Of a DNA stretch of 24,970 bases, positions 15,301 through 21,508 are shown one piece after another (the first letter of the stretch is position 1; every line of letters starts with the position of its first letter). A program made the position numbers and the translations under genes. The notes beneath the pieces are model-generated. The model did no database searches, was not told where the DNA came from, and saw only the letters and a list, made by a program, of their open reading frames with translations. The stretch is from an uncultured bacterium (GTDB taxonomy: Bacteria > Actinomycetota > Coriobacteriia > Coriobacteriales > Eggerthellaceae), in contig CAJMPP010000031.1 in NCBI GenBank assembly GCA_905215325.1, forward strand, positions 1-24,970, in the 5' to 3' direction.

Positions 15301-16689
15301 TTAGTTCTGGCTGGGGAAGTACAGCTCCACGTTGCTGACTTTCCAACCGATGAGGTCGCGCACCATGGACAGCTTGTACTGCATCTGCCCGCCGCCATCG
15401 GTTTCAGCGGTCACGTATACGGTGGAATCGGTCATGGACTTCTCCACGGCATTGATGGTGGGAGCGGAATCCTTCACCAGCGAGTTGGTCATGGAGGCGG
15501 CGGACGTGTCGCTTACCTCGGCGGAATACAGCGCAGAGGCGTTATCCGGATCGGCGAACAGCTGCGTTGCCACGCTATCCTGGCTGGGGTAGCCCCAACC
15601 CTGCGTGTACATGAACAGCGCGCCGCCGAAGGCCGCCACCACAAGCAGGATGATGACCACGAAGATCTTCAGACCCACGTTGCGGCGCTTGCGATCGCGC
15701 TTGGCAACGCCCTTGGACCACTGCTCCAGCTCCTCGTCGGAAGCGCTGAAGAAGCGATCGTCGCCCGCTGCCGCGCCGTACTGGCCGGCATCGGCGGCGT
15801 AGGGGTCGCCGTAATAGTACGGATCTGCCTGCTGAGCGGTGTAGGGGTCCTGCTCGGCGTACATGGCGGAGCCGTCGGCTGCCACATCGATGCCGGAAAG
15901 GTCCGCCGAATCGGAGGGCGCCGCACTGCCGGGAACCGAAACCGGGGCCATGACCTGGGTGATCTCGGACGTACCTTGGGCGACGGCCGCCACCGCGCGC
16001 TGGTAATCGACGCTTGCGGAGTCGGACAGGAAATACGTCTTGTCGGCAATGGACTCCTCGAAGGCGTTGACGGCCTTCTGCATCTGGCCGGTTGCGACGT
16101 AAGCCTGGCCGAGGTTGGCGTACAGACGGTTGCGCATCTCGGGCTGCATGTCGAACTGCAGGGCGCTTTCGTAGGACGACACCGCATCGGCGGCGCGGTT
16201 GAGCGCCATGAAGCACACGCCCAGGTTCAGCAGGGCCTTGGTGGGGTCGGGGTTTGCCTCGTCAAGGGCGGCGTTGCGGAACGCCACGCCGGCCTCGGCG
16301 GTCTTGCCCATCTTCAAAAGCGCGTTGCCCATGCCCGTGTAGGCCTTGTAGGCGGAATCGTACTTCGCGTCGGATGCGGCCGCCTCGAAGTTGGCCACGG
16401 CGTCCTCGTAGTCGTGCAGGGCGGCGTAGGCCATGCCCAGGTTGTAATGCACGCCGCCTCGGGCGTCGTAGGCCTCGTCGGCCACGGCCTGACCGTAGGC
16501 CTGGATGGCCTCGTTGGGCTGCTTGAGCTTCACCAGGCAGTTGCCCATCTGGTGGTACAGCTGCCCCATCTCGCCGGGGGCGAGGGGGCTGGCCTCGTCC
16601 TGCAAGCACTGCTGGTAGGTCTCCAAGGCGCCTTGGAAGTCCTTCTGCGCATAAGCTGCACGGGCTTGCTGGAATAACTGGTTGTTCAT
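15301..16689 (-). CDS. Membrane-anchored TPR protein
   Basis: A 462-residue protein of unknown role. Residues ~1-215 form about six tetratricopeptide repeats (for example the units around AYAQKDFQGALETYQQCL, GNCLVKLKQPNEAIQAYGQA and LGQAYVATGQMQKAVNAFEE). A disordered acidic linker rich in Asp/Tyr/Ala (~255-310, with repeated DPY) follows. Then come a basic stop (KRDRKRR, 330-336), one membrane helix (~340-362) and a ~100-residue external domain ending VSNVELYFPSQN. The positive-inside rule places the TPRs in the cytoplasm and the C-terminal domain outside. The outer domain looks like a small alpha/beta fold (QMQYKLSMVRDLIGWKVSNV), possibly NTF2-like. The start is ATG at 16689. It lies 48 bp from the cyclophilin gene, so both may share a transcript. 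Confidence 0.85.
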   Translation of the reverse strand: MNNQLFQQARAAYAQKDFQGALETYQQCLQDEASPLAPGEMGQLYHQMGNCLVKLKQPNEAIQAYGQAVADEAYDARGGVHYNLGMAYAALHDYEDAVANFEAAASDAKYDSAYKAYTGMGNALLKMGKTAEAGVAFRNAALDEANPDPTKALLNLGVCFMALNRAADAVSSYESALQFDMQPEMRNRLYANLGQAYVATGQMQKAVNAFEESIADKTYFLSDSASVDYQRAVAAVAQGTSEITQVMAPVSVPGSAAPSDSADLSGIDVAADGSAMYAEQDPYTAQQADPYYYGDPYAADAGQYGAAAGDDRFFSASDEELEQWSKGVAKRDRKRRNVGLKIFVVIILLVVAAFGGALFMYTQGWGYPSQDSVATQLFADPDNASALYSAEVSDTSAASMTNSLVKDSAPTINAVEKSMTDSTVYVTAETDGGGQMQYKLSMVRDLIGWKVSNVELYFPSQN

Positions 16690-16737
16690 CTGGATCCTTC
16701 GCTATCTTGTACGCTTCGGAATGCTGCGTCTAGCAGG

Positions 16738-17271
16738 TTATTCGGCGGCGTTCTCGATCTCGATGCCCTCGATCACATCGCCGACGCGAAGCTGGGCGAT
16801 GACGTCCATGCCCTCGATGGTCTGGCCGAACACGGTGTAGCCGCTGTCCAGCATGGGCTGGGCGCCCAGGCACAGGTAGAACTGCGAACCCGCGGAATCG
16901 GGGTTCTGGCTGCGGGCCATGGCCAGCGCGCCATCGGCATGGTGGTTATTGGGGTTGGTGGAGTACTCCTCCTTGATGCAGTAGCCCGGGCCGCCGGTGC
17001 CAAGGCCGGCGAAGGGGTTGCCGGCAGCGGCGATGACCTGGTCGGTATCAAGGTCACGCGTGTTGGGGCAACCGCCCTGGATGACGAAGCCCGGCACGTA
17101 ACGGTGGAACTTCAGGTTGTCGTAGAAGCCCTTGGTGGCAAGCTCGACGAAGTTGCCGACGTGGATGGGGGCGTCCTTGCCCGCCAGCTGCACGCGGATG
17201 TCGCCCTTGGAGGTTTTGATGACGGCAATCTCGTCGCCGGTGGGCTGATACGCGGGAGTGTACAAAGCCAT
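16738..17271 (-). CDS. Cyclophilin-type peptidyl-prolyl cis-trans isomerase
   Basis: A 177-residue cyclophilin that speeds proline isomerisation in folding proteins. The catalytic-site motifs are FHRYVPGFVIQGG (with the active-site Arg), SAGSQFYLCLG, and GYTVFGQTIEGMDVI near the C-terminus. No signal peptide is present, so it is cytoplasmic. The start is ATG at 17271, with AAAGGAG 8 nt upstream. The frame stays open to 17664, but the extra 131 residues are Arg/Ala-rich, have no cyclophilin match and cross a terminator-like hairpin, so they are not coding. The TPR gene follows after 48 bp. Confidence 0.95.
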   Translation of the reverse strand: MALYTPAYQPTGDEIAVIKTSKGDIRVQLAGKDAPIHVGNFVELATKGFYDNLKFHRYVPGFVIQGGCPNTRDLDTDQVIAAAGNPFAGLGTGGPGYCIKEEYSTNPNNHHADGALAMARSQNPDSAGSQFYLCLGAQPMLDSGYTVFGQTIEGMDVIAQLRVGDVIEGIEIENAAE

Positions 17272-17325
17272 GGGACTTCTCCTTTTCTCAAGCGTGCCCC
17301 GACGTTTGCCGGAGGCCTTCGCGAA

Positions 17326-17350
17326 AACGCCCGCGCAGAAGGCGGGCGTT
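17326..17350 (-). terminator. Terminator-like hairpin in front of the cyclophilin gene
   Basis: AACGCCCGC (17326-17334) and GCGGGCGTT (17342-17350) form a perfect 9-bp stem. On the minus strand it runs into TTTT, then CGCG. It lies 55 bp upstream of the cyclophilin ATG and about 325 bp after the methyltransferase stop, so it is either the distal terminator of that gene or a leader attenuator. Confidence 0.5.
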
Positions 17351-17375
17351 GCTTTAAACGAATCTCGTGATGTGT

Positions 17376-17384
17376 AGTTTAGCA
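17376..17384 (-). promoter_or_regulatory. Candidate extended -10 promoter of the cyclophilin gene
   Basis: TGC-TAAACT on the minus strand (17384 to 17376) is an extended -10 element in a locally AT-richer patch. If used, the transcript would start near 17369 and the hairpin at 17326-17350 would lie in its 5' leader. No clear -35 is seen. Confidence 0.35.
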
Positions 17385-17676
17385 GCTTGGGACCGGGCGC
17401 GGCGAAACCTGAAAACGCCTGCGGGGAAAAACCGTAGAACGCACAAACGGGGCCGGGGCGCCGGCAAGCGGTTCGGAGGCGCCATGCAGTCGCCCCGCAC
17501 TCCGCGCGAACCCGGGGCTCGCCGCCTTCCAGCCGCAGCCCCGGGCCCAGCGACCTTCTACCCGCACAAGCCGACCGCGCATCCGCCAGGCCCCGCGACT
17601 TGCAGCCCGCGTGCGCCCGGCTTCGCGGCGCTGCGCGGGCATCGCCCGCCCGGCCCCGGCGCAACCGCGTTGGCGC
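17385..17676. other. Very GC-rich spacer
   Basis: A gene-free stretch of about 290 bp that is clearly more GC-rich than the coding regions around it. It contains GCGGGC-ATC-GCCCGC (17635-17649), a short hairpin close to the end of the methyltransferase gene, and a perfect 9-bp inverted repeat CCCGGGGCT/AGCCCCGGG (17511-17519 and 17537-17545). Open frames cross it on both strands but look like composition artefacts. Confidence 0.5.
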
Positions 17677-19017
17677 TTAGCCGCGCACGAAGCAGCTGAC
17701 CAGCTCCACGTGGTAGGTCTGCGGGAACAAGTCGACGGGCTGAACGCGCTCCAAGCGATAACCCACGTCCTCGAAGCGGCGCACGTCGCGCGCCCAGGTT
17801 GCGGGGTTGCAGCTTACGTAGACCACGCGCCCCGGGCGGGCAGCGGCGATGTCTGCCGGCACGCCGTCGGCAAGGCCCGCGCGCGGCGGATCGACCACCA
17901 GCGCATCAAGGCCGCCAAGCTCTGGCAGCTCGCGAGCCGCGTCGCCGCCGATGACGTCGATGTCGACGTAGTTCTCGTCGGCGTTGCGGCGCAGGTCGCG
18001 CACCGAAGACGCCGCAGACTCCACGGCGATCACATCGGCGCCGGCGCGTGCCATGGCCACGCCGAAGGTGCCGCAGCCTGCGTACAGGTCGGCGACGAGC
18101 AGCCCGTCGAGCCCCTCCGGGCCGTCCTCCCCCACGCTTCCGCCGAGCATGCGGATGGCCTGCTCCATGAGCTTTTCGGCCTGCGCGGTGTTCACCTGGA
18201 AAAACGACGGCGCATGCGCCACGTAGCGCGCGCCGAGCAGCTGCTCCTGCCAGCAGCCCTTGCCGTCGAGCACCTCAAGGCCCTTGATCTTGCGCGCCTT
18301 GCCGGGGTCGGCGATGACGCGCACCACGCTCGTGGCCTTGAGCGAGCTTTTGAGCATCTTGGCGGCCGCCGCACGCGGGAAGCCCGACGGGCGCGTCCAC
18401 AGCGCGATCTCGGTCTCGCGGGTGCGCACGCTCGTGCGCACGCCCACGCGGAAGATGCCCAGGTCATCGGAGCCCTGCAGATAGCGAAGCGCCCCGCGCA
18501 GCGCCTTGGGCGCCTTGGCGATGGCGTCATGCGCCAGCGGGCAGGACAGCGCCTGCATCACATCAGGGCTGCCCTCCTGATGAAAGCCCAGGTTGAACGT
18601 ACCCTTCGCATCCCATTGCGCGCCCAATTCCAGCTTGTTGCGGTACCCCCACTGGCGTTTGGAGGGCAGGCACGGCGCCACCAGCTCCGCCGCCGCATCG
18701 CCGAAGCCGCCCGTGCGGGCGAGCGCGGCCACCACGTTGGCGCGCTTTGCCTCAAGCTGCGCGTCGTAGGCGATATGCTGCCACGGGGCCGCGCCGCTTG
18801 CCGCGGGCTCGGCCCACTTCGGCATCACGCGGCACGCGCCGGGCTGCTCGAGCTTGGCGATACGAGCGCGAGCGAACGTGGGCTTGTCCTCCACCACTTC
18901 CACGCTTGCCACATCGCCCGGGGCGCCGCCCTCCACGAACACGGTCTTGCCGTCGGGCAGATGCCCGACGGCTTCGGCGCCGTAGCCCATGCGCTCGATG
19001 GTGATGGTTTCGGTCAT
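17677..19017 (-). CDS. TrmA/RlmD-family 5-methyluridine RNA methyltransferase
   Basis: A 446-residue SAM-dependent RNA methyltransferase (positions below count from the GTG at 19023, two residues longer). A TRAM RNA-binding domain (~5-58) leads to the central domain. The Rossmann SAM site is DLYAGCGTFGVAMA (312-325), followed by VVDPPRAGL (376-384) and the catalytic Cys405 in SCNP; the general base would be Glu440. Of the four cysteines that bind [4Fe-4S] in RlmD, only Cys64 and Cys161 seem present; the pair expected around residues 70-80 is absent. The start is ambiguous: GTG at 19023 or ATG at 19017, which is preferred because of GAG 7 nt upstream. Whether it methylates 23S rRNA or tRNA cannot be decided. 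Confidence 0.88.
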   Translation of the reverse strand: MTETITIERMGYGAEAVGHLPDGKTVFVEGGAPGDVASVEVVEDKPTFARARIAKLEQPGACRVMPKWAEPAASGAAPWQHIAYDAQLEAKRANVVAALARTGGFGDAAAELVAPCLPSKRQWGYRNKLELGAQWDAKGTFNLGFHQEGSPDVMQALSCPLAHDAIAKAPKALRGALRYLQGSDDLGIFRVGVRTSVRTRETEIALWTRPSGFPRAAAAKMLKSSLKATSVVRVIADPGKARKIKGLEVLDGKGCWQEQLLGARYVAHAPSFFQVNTAQAEKLMEQAIRMLGGSVGEDGPEGLDGLLVADLYAGCGTFGVAMARAGADVIAVESAASSVRDLRRNADENYVDIDVIGGDAARELPELGGLDALVVDPPRAGLADGVPADIAAARPGRVVYVSCNPATWARDVRRFEDVGYRLERVQPVDLFPQTYHVELVSCFVRG

Positions 19018-19062
19018 GTTCACACTCGTTTCTTTTTCGGGCCCATTTGGGCGATAGTAGCG

Positions 19063-19068
19063 TATAAT
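19063..19068 (+). promoter_or_regulatory. -10 element of tRNA-Arg
   Basis: A perfect TATAAT lies 10 bp before the mature 5' end of tRNA-Arg, in the 61-bp gap between the divergent methyltransferase gene and the tRNA. No convincing -35 hexamer is found at 16-18 nt. Confidence 0.55.
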
Positions 19069-19078
19069 CGATAGATAC

Positions 19079-19155
19079 GCCCTAGTAGCTCAGTTGGATA
19101 GAGCGTCTGCCTCCGGAGCAGAAGGCCACAGGTTCGAACCCTGCCTAGGGCACCA
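19079..19155 (+). tRNA. tRNA-Arg(CCG)
   Basis: A 77-nt tRNA with encoded CCA. The acceptor stem is GCCCTAG/CTAGGGC, the D arm GCTC/GAGC, the anticodon stem TCTGC/GCAGA encloses loop CTCCGGA, and the T arm CAGGG/CCCTG encloses TTCGAAC (read with the flanking bases). Anticodon CCG reads the Arg codon CGG. The discriminator base is A. Confidence 0.97.
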
Positions 19156-19167
19156 TTTGCATTTCGC

Positions 19168-19209
19168 ACGAACCCGCTGGACGTCAAGTCTGGCGGATTC
19201 GTTGTTTCT
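19168..19209 (+). terminator. Rho-independent terminator of tRNA-Arg
   Basis: ACGAACCCGCTGGAC (19168-19182) pairs with GTCTGGCGGATTCGT (19188-19202) over 15 positions with a single mismatch and two G-U pairs, leaving loop GTCAA. TGTTTCT follows on the plus strand. It begins 12 bp after the tRNA CCA. Confidence 0.75.
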
Positions 19210-19255
19210 AGCATCGTAGTCCAGCGTCACGAGCACCTCGTCGTCGGACGCGCTC

Positions 19256-19345
19256 ACCTGCCAAACGAAAGCCTTGATCAAGACGCCGGAGCAGAACGCG
19301 GAGTCCGGCAAGACAAGTTTACCCGCCAGACGAAAGCCTTGATCA
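19256..19345. repeat. Two copies of a 25-bp direct repeat beside gtrA
   Basis: The copy at 19256-19280 and the copy at 19321-19345 agree at 23 of 25 positions, with a 65-bp period. The shared core ACGAAAGCCTTGATCA contains the palindrome TTGATCA. On the minus strand both copies translate to the same short peptide (LIKAFVW followed by QV or RV) but in different frames. This suggests a small dispersed repeat or a decayed coding remnant. It lies between the tRNA-Arg terminator and the gtrA stop. Confidence 0.6.
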
Positions 19346-19378
19346 GGGTCGCATCGTCGAGGCTCGCGCCGCTTCGTT

Positions 19379-19789
19379 TTAAGCCTGCTGCCCCTGCGCC
19401 CCATCGCCGGCGTCCAGGAAGATCTTGCGGGTGACGAAGTTCCACACCATGACCACCGCGGTGGCGAAGATCTTGGTAATCAGGTAATGCACGCTCAGAA
19501 GCTCGACGCCCGCCCACATGCATGCGTTGTTGATGCCCAGGCCGATGACCGACAGCACCACGAAGATGACGAACTCGCGGCGACGGGACATGCCTTCTTT
19601 GTGGGTGAACACGTAACGCATCGACGCGACGTAGTTGAACACCACCGACACCGTGAACGAAATGGTGGCGCTGACCAGGTAGTTCACGCCGAACGCCTCG
19701 GTAAGCAGGGCCAGCAGGCCGTAGTCGATGATGAACGCGATCACGCCGACCACTCCGAACTTCATAAGCTGCGCGATAAGCTTCTTCAC
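19379..19789 (-). CDS. GtrA-family membrane protein
   Basis: A 136-residue protein with four membrane helices (~10-29, 36-56, 73-92, 103-120) in the GtrA pattern: LMKFGVVGVIAFIIDYGLL near the N-terminus, FNYVASMRYVF after helix 2, and a C-terminal VWNFVTRKIFL. GtrA-like proteins are thought to move polyprenyl-phosphate-linked sugars across the membrane or to assist glycosyltransferases that make them. The start is GTG at 19789, with AGGAG 6 nt upstream; the frame stays open to 20179 but the extra 130 residues have no family match. It diverges from the GT2 gene 337 bp away, its likely functional partner. Confidence 0.9.
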   Translation of the reverse strand: MKKLIAQLMKFGVVGVIAFIIDYGLLALLTEAFGVNYLVSATISFTVSVVFNYVASMRYVFTHKEGMSRRREFVIFVVLSVIGLGINNACMWAGVELLSVHYLITKIFATAVVMVWNFVTRKIFLDAGDGAQGQQA

Positions 19790-20126
19790 GCAGGGCTCCT
19801 CTCCATCGCAAGCGGGGGCATCCCGCATCCGCCGGCCTTCGAGCAAGACCCGGCTCGGTACATTCACAAATGCCGTCGCGCACGTCGCGTTGCCGGCTTG
19901 AACGCCGGAGCAGGGCACCGGCAGCAGGCCGAACGGCCCGTGCGCAAGGCGAAAAAACGCTCTCAGCGCAACCCGTCGATTATGGCACCCCTTGCCCCAT
20001 CGGCACAACAATCCCACGCCATCCGCGCATATACTGCGGAAAGCACGGCATTCACGTAGCGAAACCGCACGGTTTCGAGTAGCATGCCTAGTACTTATGC
20101 ATTCAACTTTCACGAAGGAGCGCCCG
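19790..20126. other. Divergent intergenic region between gtrA and the GT2 gene
   Basis: A 337-bp non-coding stretch holding the control region of two divergent genes. A TATACT hexamer at 20030-20035 (plus strand) is a possible -10 for the GT2 gene but lacks a clear -35. The 12-mer ACGCCGGAGCAG at 19902-19913 also occurs at 19283-19294, so it flanks gtrA on both sides in the same orientation. No gene is supported. Confidence 0.5.
20060..20077. promoter_or_regulatory. Palindrome, possible operator of the GT2 gene
   Basis: CGAAACCG-CA-CGGTTTCG is a perfect 8-bp inverted repeat with a 2-nt centre, about 50 bp upstream of the GT2 start. Its size and compact symmetry fit a dimeric repressor site better than a terminator, as no U-tract follows. 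Confidence 0.4.
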
Positions 20127-21104
20127 GTGACTGAAACCGACAAGGCCGCCCTCACAGGCAAAGGCGTGGCCGTCATCATACCCTGCTACAACGAGGCCGT
20201 CACCATCGGCAAGGTTGTCGACGACTTCCGCCGCGTGCTGCCCGAGGCGGCCGTGTACGTCTACGACAACAACTCCTCCGACGGCACCGGCGACATCGCG
20301 CGCGCCCACGGGGCCACGGTCAAGGTGGAGCGCCGCCAGGGCAAGGGCAACGTCGTGCGCCAGATGATGCGCGACATCGACGCCGAGGCCTACCTCATGG
20401 TCGACGGCGACGACACCTACCCCGCCGAGGCCGCCCCGGCCCTGCTCGCGCCGCTTTTCGCCGACGAGGCCGACATGGTGGTGGGCGACCGCCTCTCGAA
20501 CGGCACCTACGGCGAGGAGAACGACCGCGCCTTCCACGGCTTCGGCAACGACCTGGTGCGCTTTTTGATCAAGGCCATCTACGGCTTCGAGTTCTCCGAC
20601 GTCATGACGGGCTATCGCGCCTACAACAAGGTGTTCGCCAAGACCATGCCCGTGCTCTCGCCGGGCTTCGAGATCGAGACCGAGCTTTCCATCCACGCCG
20701 TCGACAAGCGCTGGCGCATCGCCGAGGTGCCCATCGACTACCGCGACCGCCCCGAGGGCTCGGAGTCGAAGCTGTCAACCTTCTCCGACGGCTTCAAGGT
20801 GCTCATGATGATCATGTCGCTGTTCAAGGACTACAAGCCGCTGGCGCTGTTCTCCTGGGTGGCGCTGCTGTTCGTGGTGCTGGGCCTGGTGGCCGGCGTG
20901 CCGGTCATCGCGCAGTTCGCCGCGACGGGCCTGGTGCCCAAGCTCCCCACAGCGCTTCTGGCGGTGGGCCTGGTGTTCGTGGGCCTGCTGTGCTTCGCGT
21001 GCGGCCTTATCCTGGACACGGTCGTCAAGGGCAACCGCAAGCAGTACGAGATCGAGGTCACGGAAGCCTACGAGCGTTACGGGCGTTCAAACGCCGCGGA
21101 GTAA
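20127..21104 (+). CDS. GT2 polyprenyl-phosphate glycosyltransferase (GtrB/DPM-like)
   Basis: A 325-residue family-2 glycosyltransferase that would load a sugar from a nucleotide donor onto undecaprenyl phosphate. The GT-A fold is visible: VAVIIPCYNEAVTIGKVV (14-31), VYDNNSSDGTGDIA (45-58), the metal site MVDGDDTYP (91-99, Asp-x-Asp type) and DVMTGYRAYNK (158-168). Two C-terminal membrane helices (~240-262 and 273-296) give the GtrB topology. The start is GTG at 20127, with AAGGAG 6 nt upstream. The ATG at 20098 would add ten residues (MHSTFTKERP) that encode the ribosome site itself. Third codon positions are almost all G or C, more so than in most neighbours. The sugar is not predictable. 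Confidence 0.9.
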   Translation: MTETDKAALTGKGVAVIIPCYNEAVTIGKVVDDFRRVLPEAAVYVYDNNSSDGTGDIARAHGATVKVERRQGKGNVVRQMMRDIDAEAYLMVDGDDTYPAEAAPALLAPLFADEADMVVGDRLSNGTYGEENDRAFHGFGNDLVRFLIKAIYGFEFSDVMTGYRAYNKVFAKTMPVLSPGFEIETELSIHAVDKRWRIAEVPIDYRDRPEGSESKLSTFSDGFKVLMMIMSLFKDYKPLALFSWVALLFVVLGLVAGVPVIAQFAATGLVPKLPTALLAVGLVFVGLLCFACGLILDTVVKGNRKQYEIEVTEAYERYGRSNAAE

Positions 21105-21124
21105 GCCGGCGGCTTCCCGTGTCC

Positions 21125-21145
21125 CCCTTTTCCCGTCGAGAAGGG
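21125..21145 (+). terminator. Weak hairpin after the GT2 gene
   Basis: An 8-bp stem (CCCTTTTC with GAGAAGGG, one U-G pair when read in RNA) and a 5-nt loop, 20 bp after the GT2 stop. No U-tract follows, so termination here is uncertain. Confidence 0.3.
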
Positions 21146-21171
21146 CGTCCCCCATCAGCGCAGGCCAATGC

Positions 21172-21296
21172 ACCCGATCGTTTCACGCCCCCATCGACGA
21201 TCATCAGTCTACGGGGGTTTGCCCCGAGCGAGCCCATACGGTATGTTGAAATGGGACCAAGTTGTGTAAGAAATATGCACAACCACCCAATCGGGT
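21172..21296 (+). other. Possible structured RNA between GT2 and tRNA-Glu
   Basis: A closing 7-bp helix ACCCGAT/ATCGGGT (21172-21178 with 21290-21296) encloses three further hairpins in succession: CGGGG/CCCCG (21212-21216, 21222-21226), CCCAT/ATGGG (21233-21237, 21251-21255) and GTTGTG/CACAAC (21261-21266, 21278-21283). The stretch is less GC-rich than the genes around it and has no credible reading frame. The strand and any promoter are unknown; a chance arrangement is possible. Confidence 0.25.
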
Positions 21297-21297
21297 C

Positions 21298-21326
21298 TTG
21301 CGGAACGAATTGCTTTTTGGCATACT
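21298..21326 (+). promoter_or_regulatory. Promoter of tRNA-Glu
   Basis: TTGCGG (21298-21303), a spacer of exactly 17 nt, then CATACT (21321-21326) preceded by TGG as an extended -10. The start would be near 21333, about 28 nt before the tRNA. Confidence 0.6.
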
Positions 21327-21360
21327 AAACGGGCTGCTTTTCGACACGGAAGCGCAACCC

Positions 21361-21435
21361 GTCCCCATAGTCTAGAGGTTAGGACGCGGCCCTTTCAAGG
21401 CTGAGACACGAGTTCGATTCTCGTTGGGGGCACCA
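21361..21435 (+). tRNA. tRNA-Glu(TTC)
   Basis: A 75-nt tRNA with encoded CCA. The acceptor stem GTCCCCA pairs with TGGGGGC (one U-G), the anticodon stem CGGCC/GGCTG encloses loop CTTTCAA (anticodon TTC), and the T arm ACGAG/CTCGT encloses TTCGATT. The discriminator base is A. The D arm GTCT...GGAC is typical for tRNA-Glu. Confidence 0.97.
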
Positions 21436-21479
21436 TTCGAACGCTAGGGCTGGTCGAGTACCGGCCCTTCTTATTAGTG

Positions 21480-21501
21480 AAAGCCGGCTTGCCGGCTTTT
21501 T
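21480..21501 (+). terminator. Rho-independent terminator of tRNA-Glu
   Basis: AAAGCCGGC-TT-GCCGGCTTT followed by TT and C: a compact GC-rich hairpin with an immediate T-run, 45 bp after the tRNA-Glu CCA. The next gene begins only a few bases later. Confidence 0.85.
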
Positions 21502-21508
21502 CGCTATC

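Noticed and set aside
17272..17664. N-terminal extension of the cyclophilin frame by 131 residues
   Set aside because: It is Arg/Ala-rich, has no family match, crosses a terminator-like hairpin, and the ATG at 17271 has an excellent ribosome site.
19090..19404. 104-residue minus-strand frame across tRNA-Arg
   Set aside because: Much of it is antisense to the tRNA, and the rest lies over the terminator and the repeats. It is a typical false call, although its repeat-encoded peptide is noted separately.
19790..20179. Long N-terminal extension of GtrA
   Set aside because: GtrA proteins are about 130 residues long; the GTG at 19789 has AGGAG 6 nt upstream, and the extension resembles no domain.
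19153..21435. tRNA 3' ends as an att site pair
   Set aside because: The two tRNAs share only GGGCACCATT at their ends, which is mostly the CCA end and adjacent stem, and no integrase is present in between.
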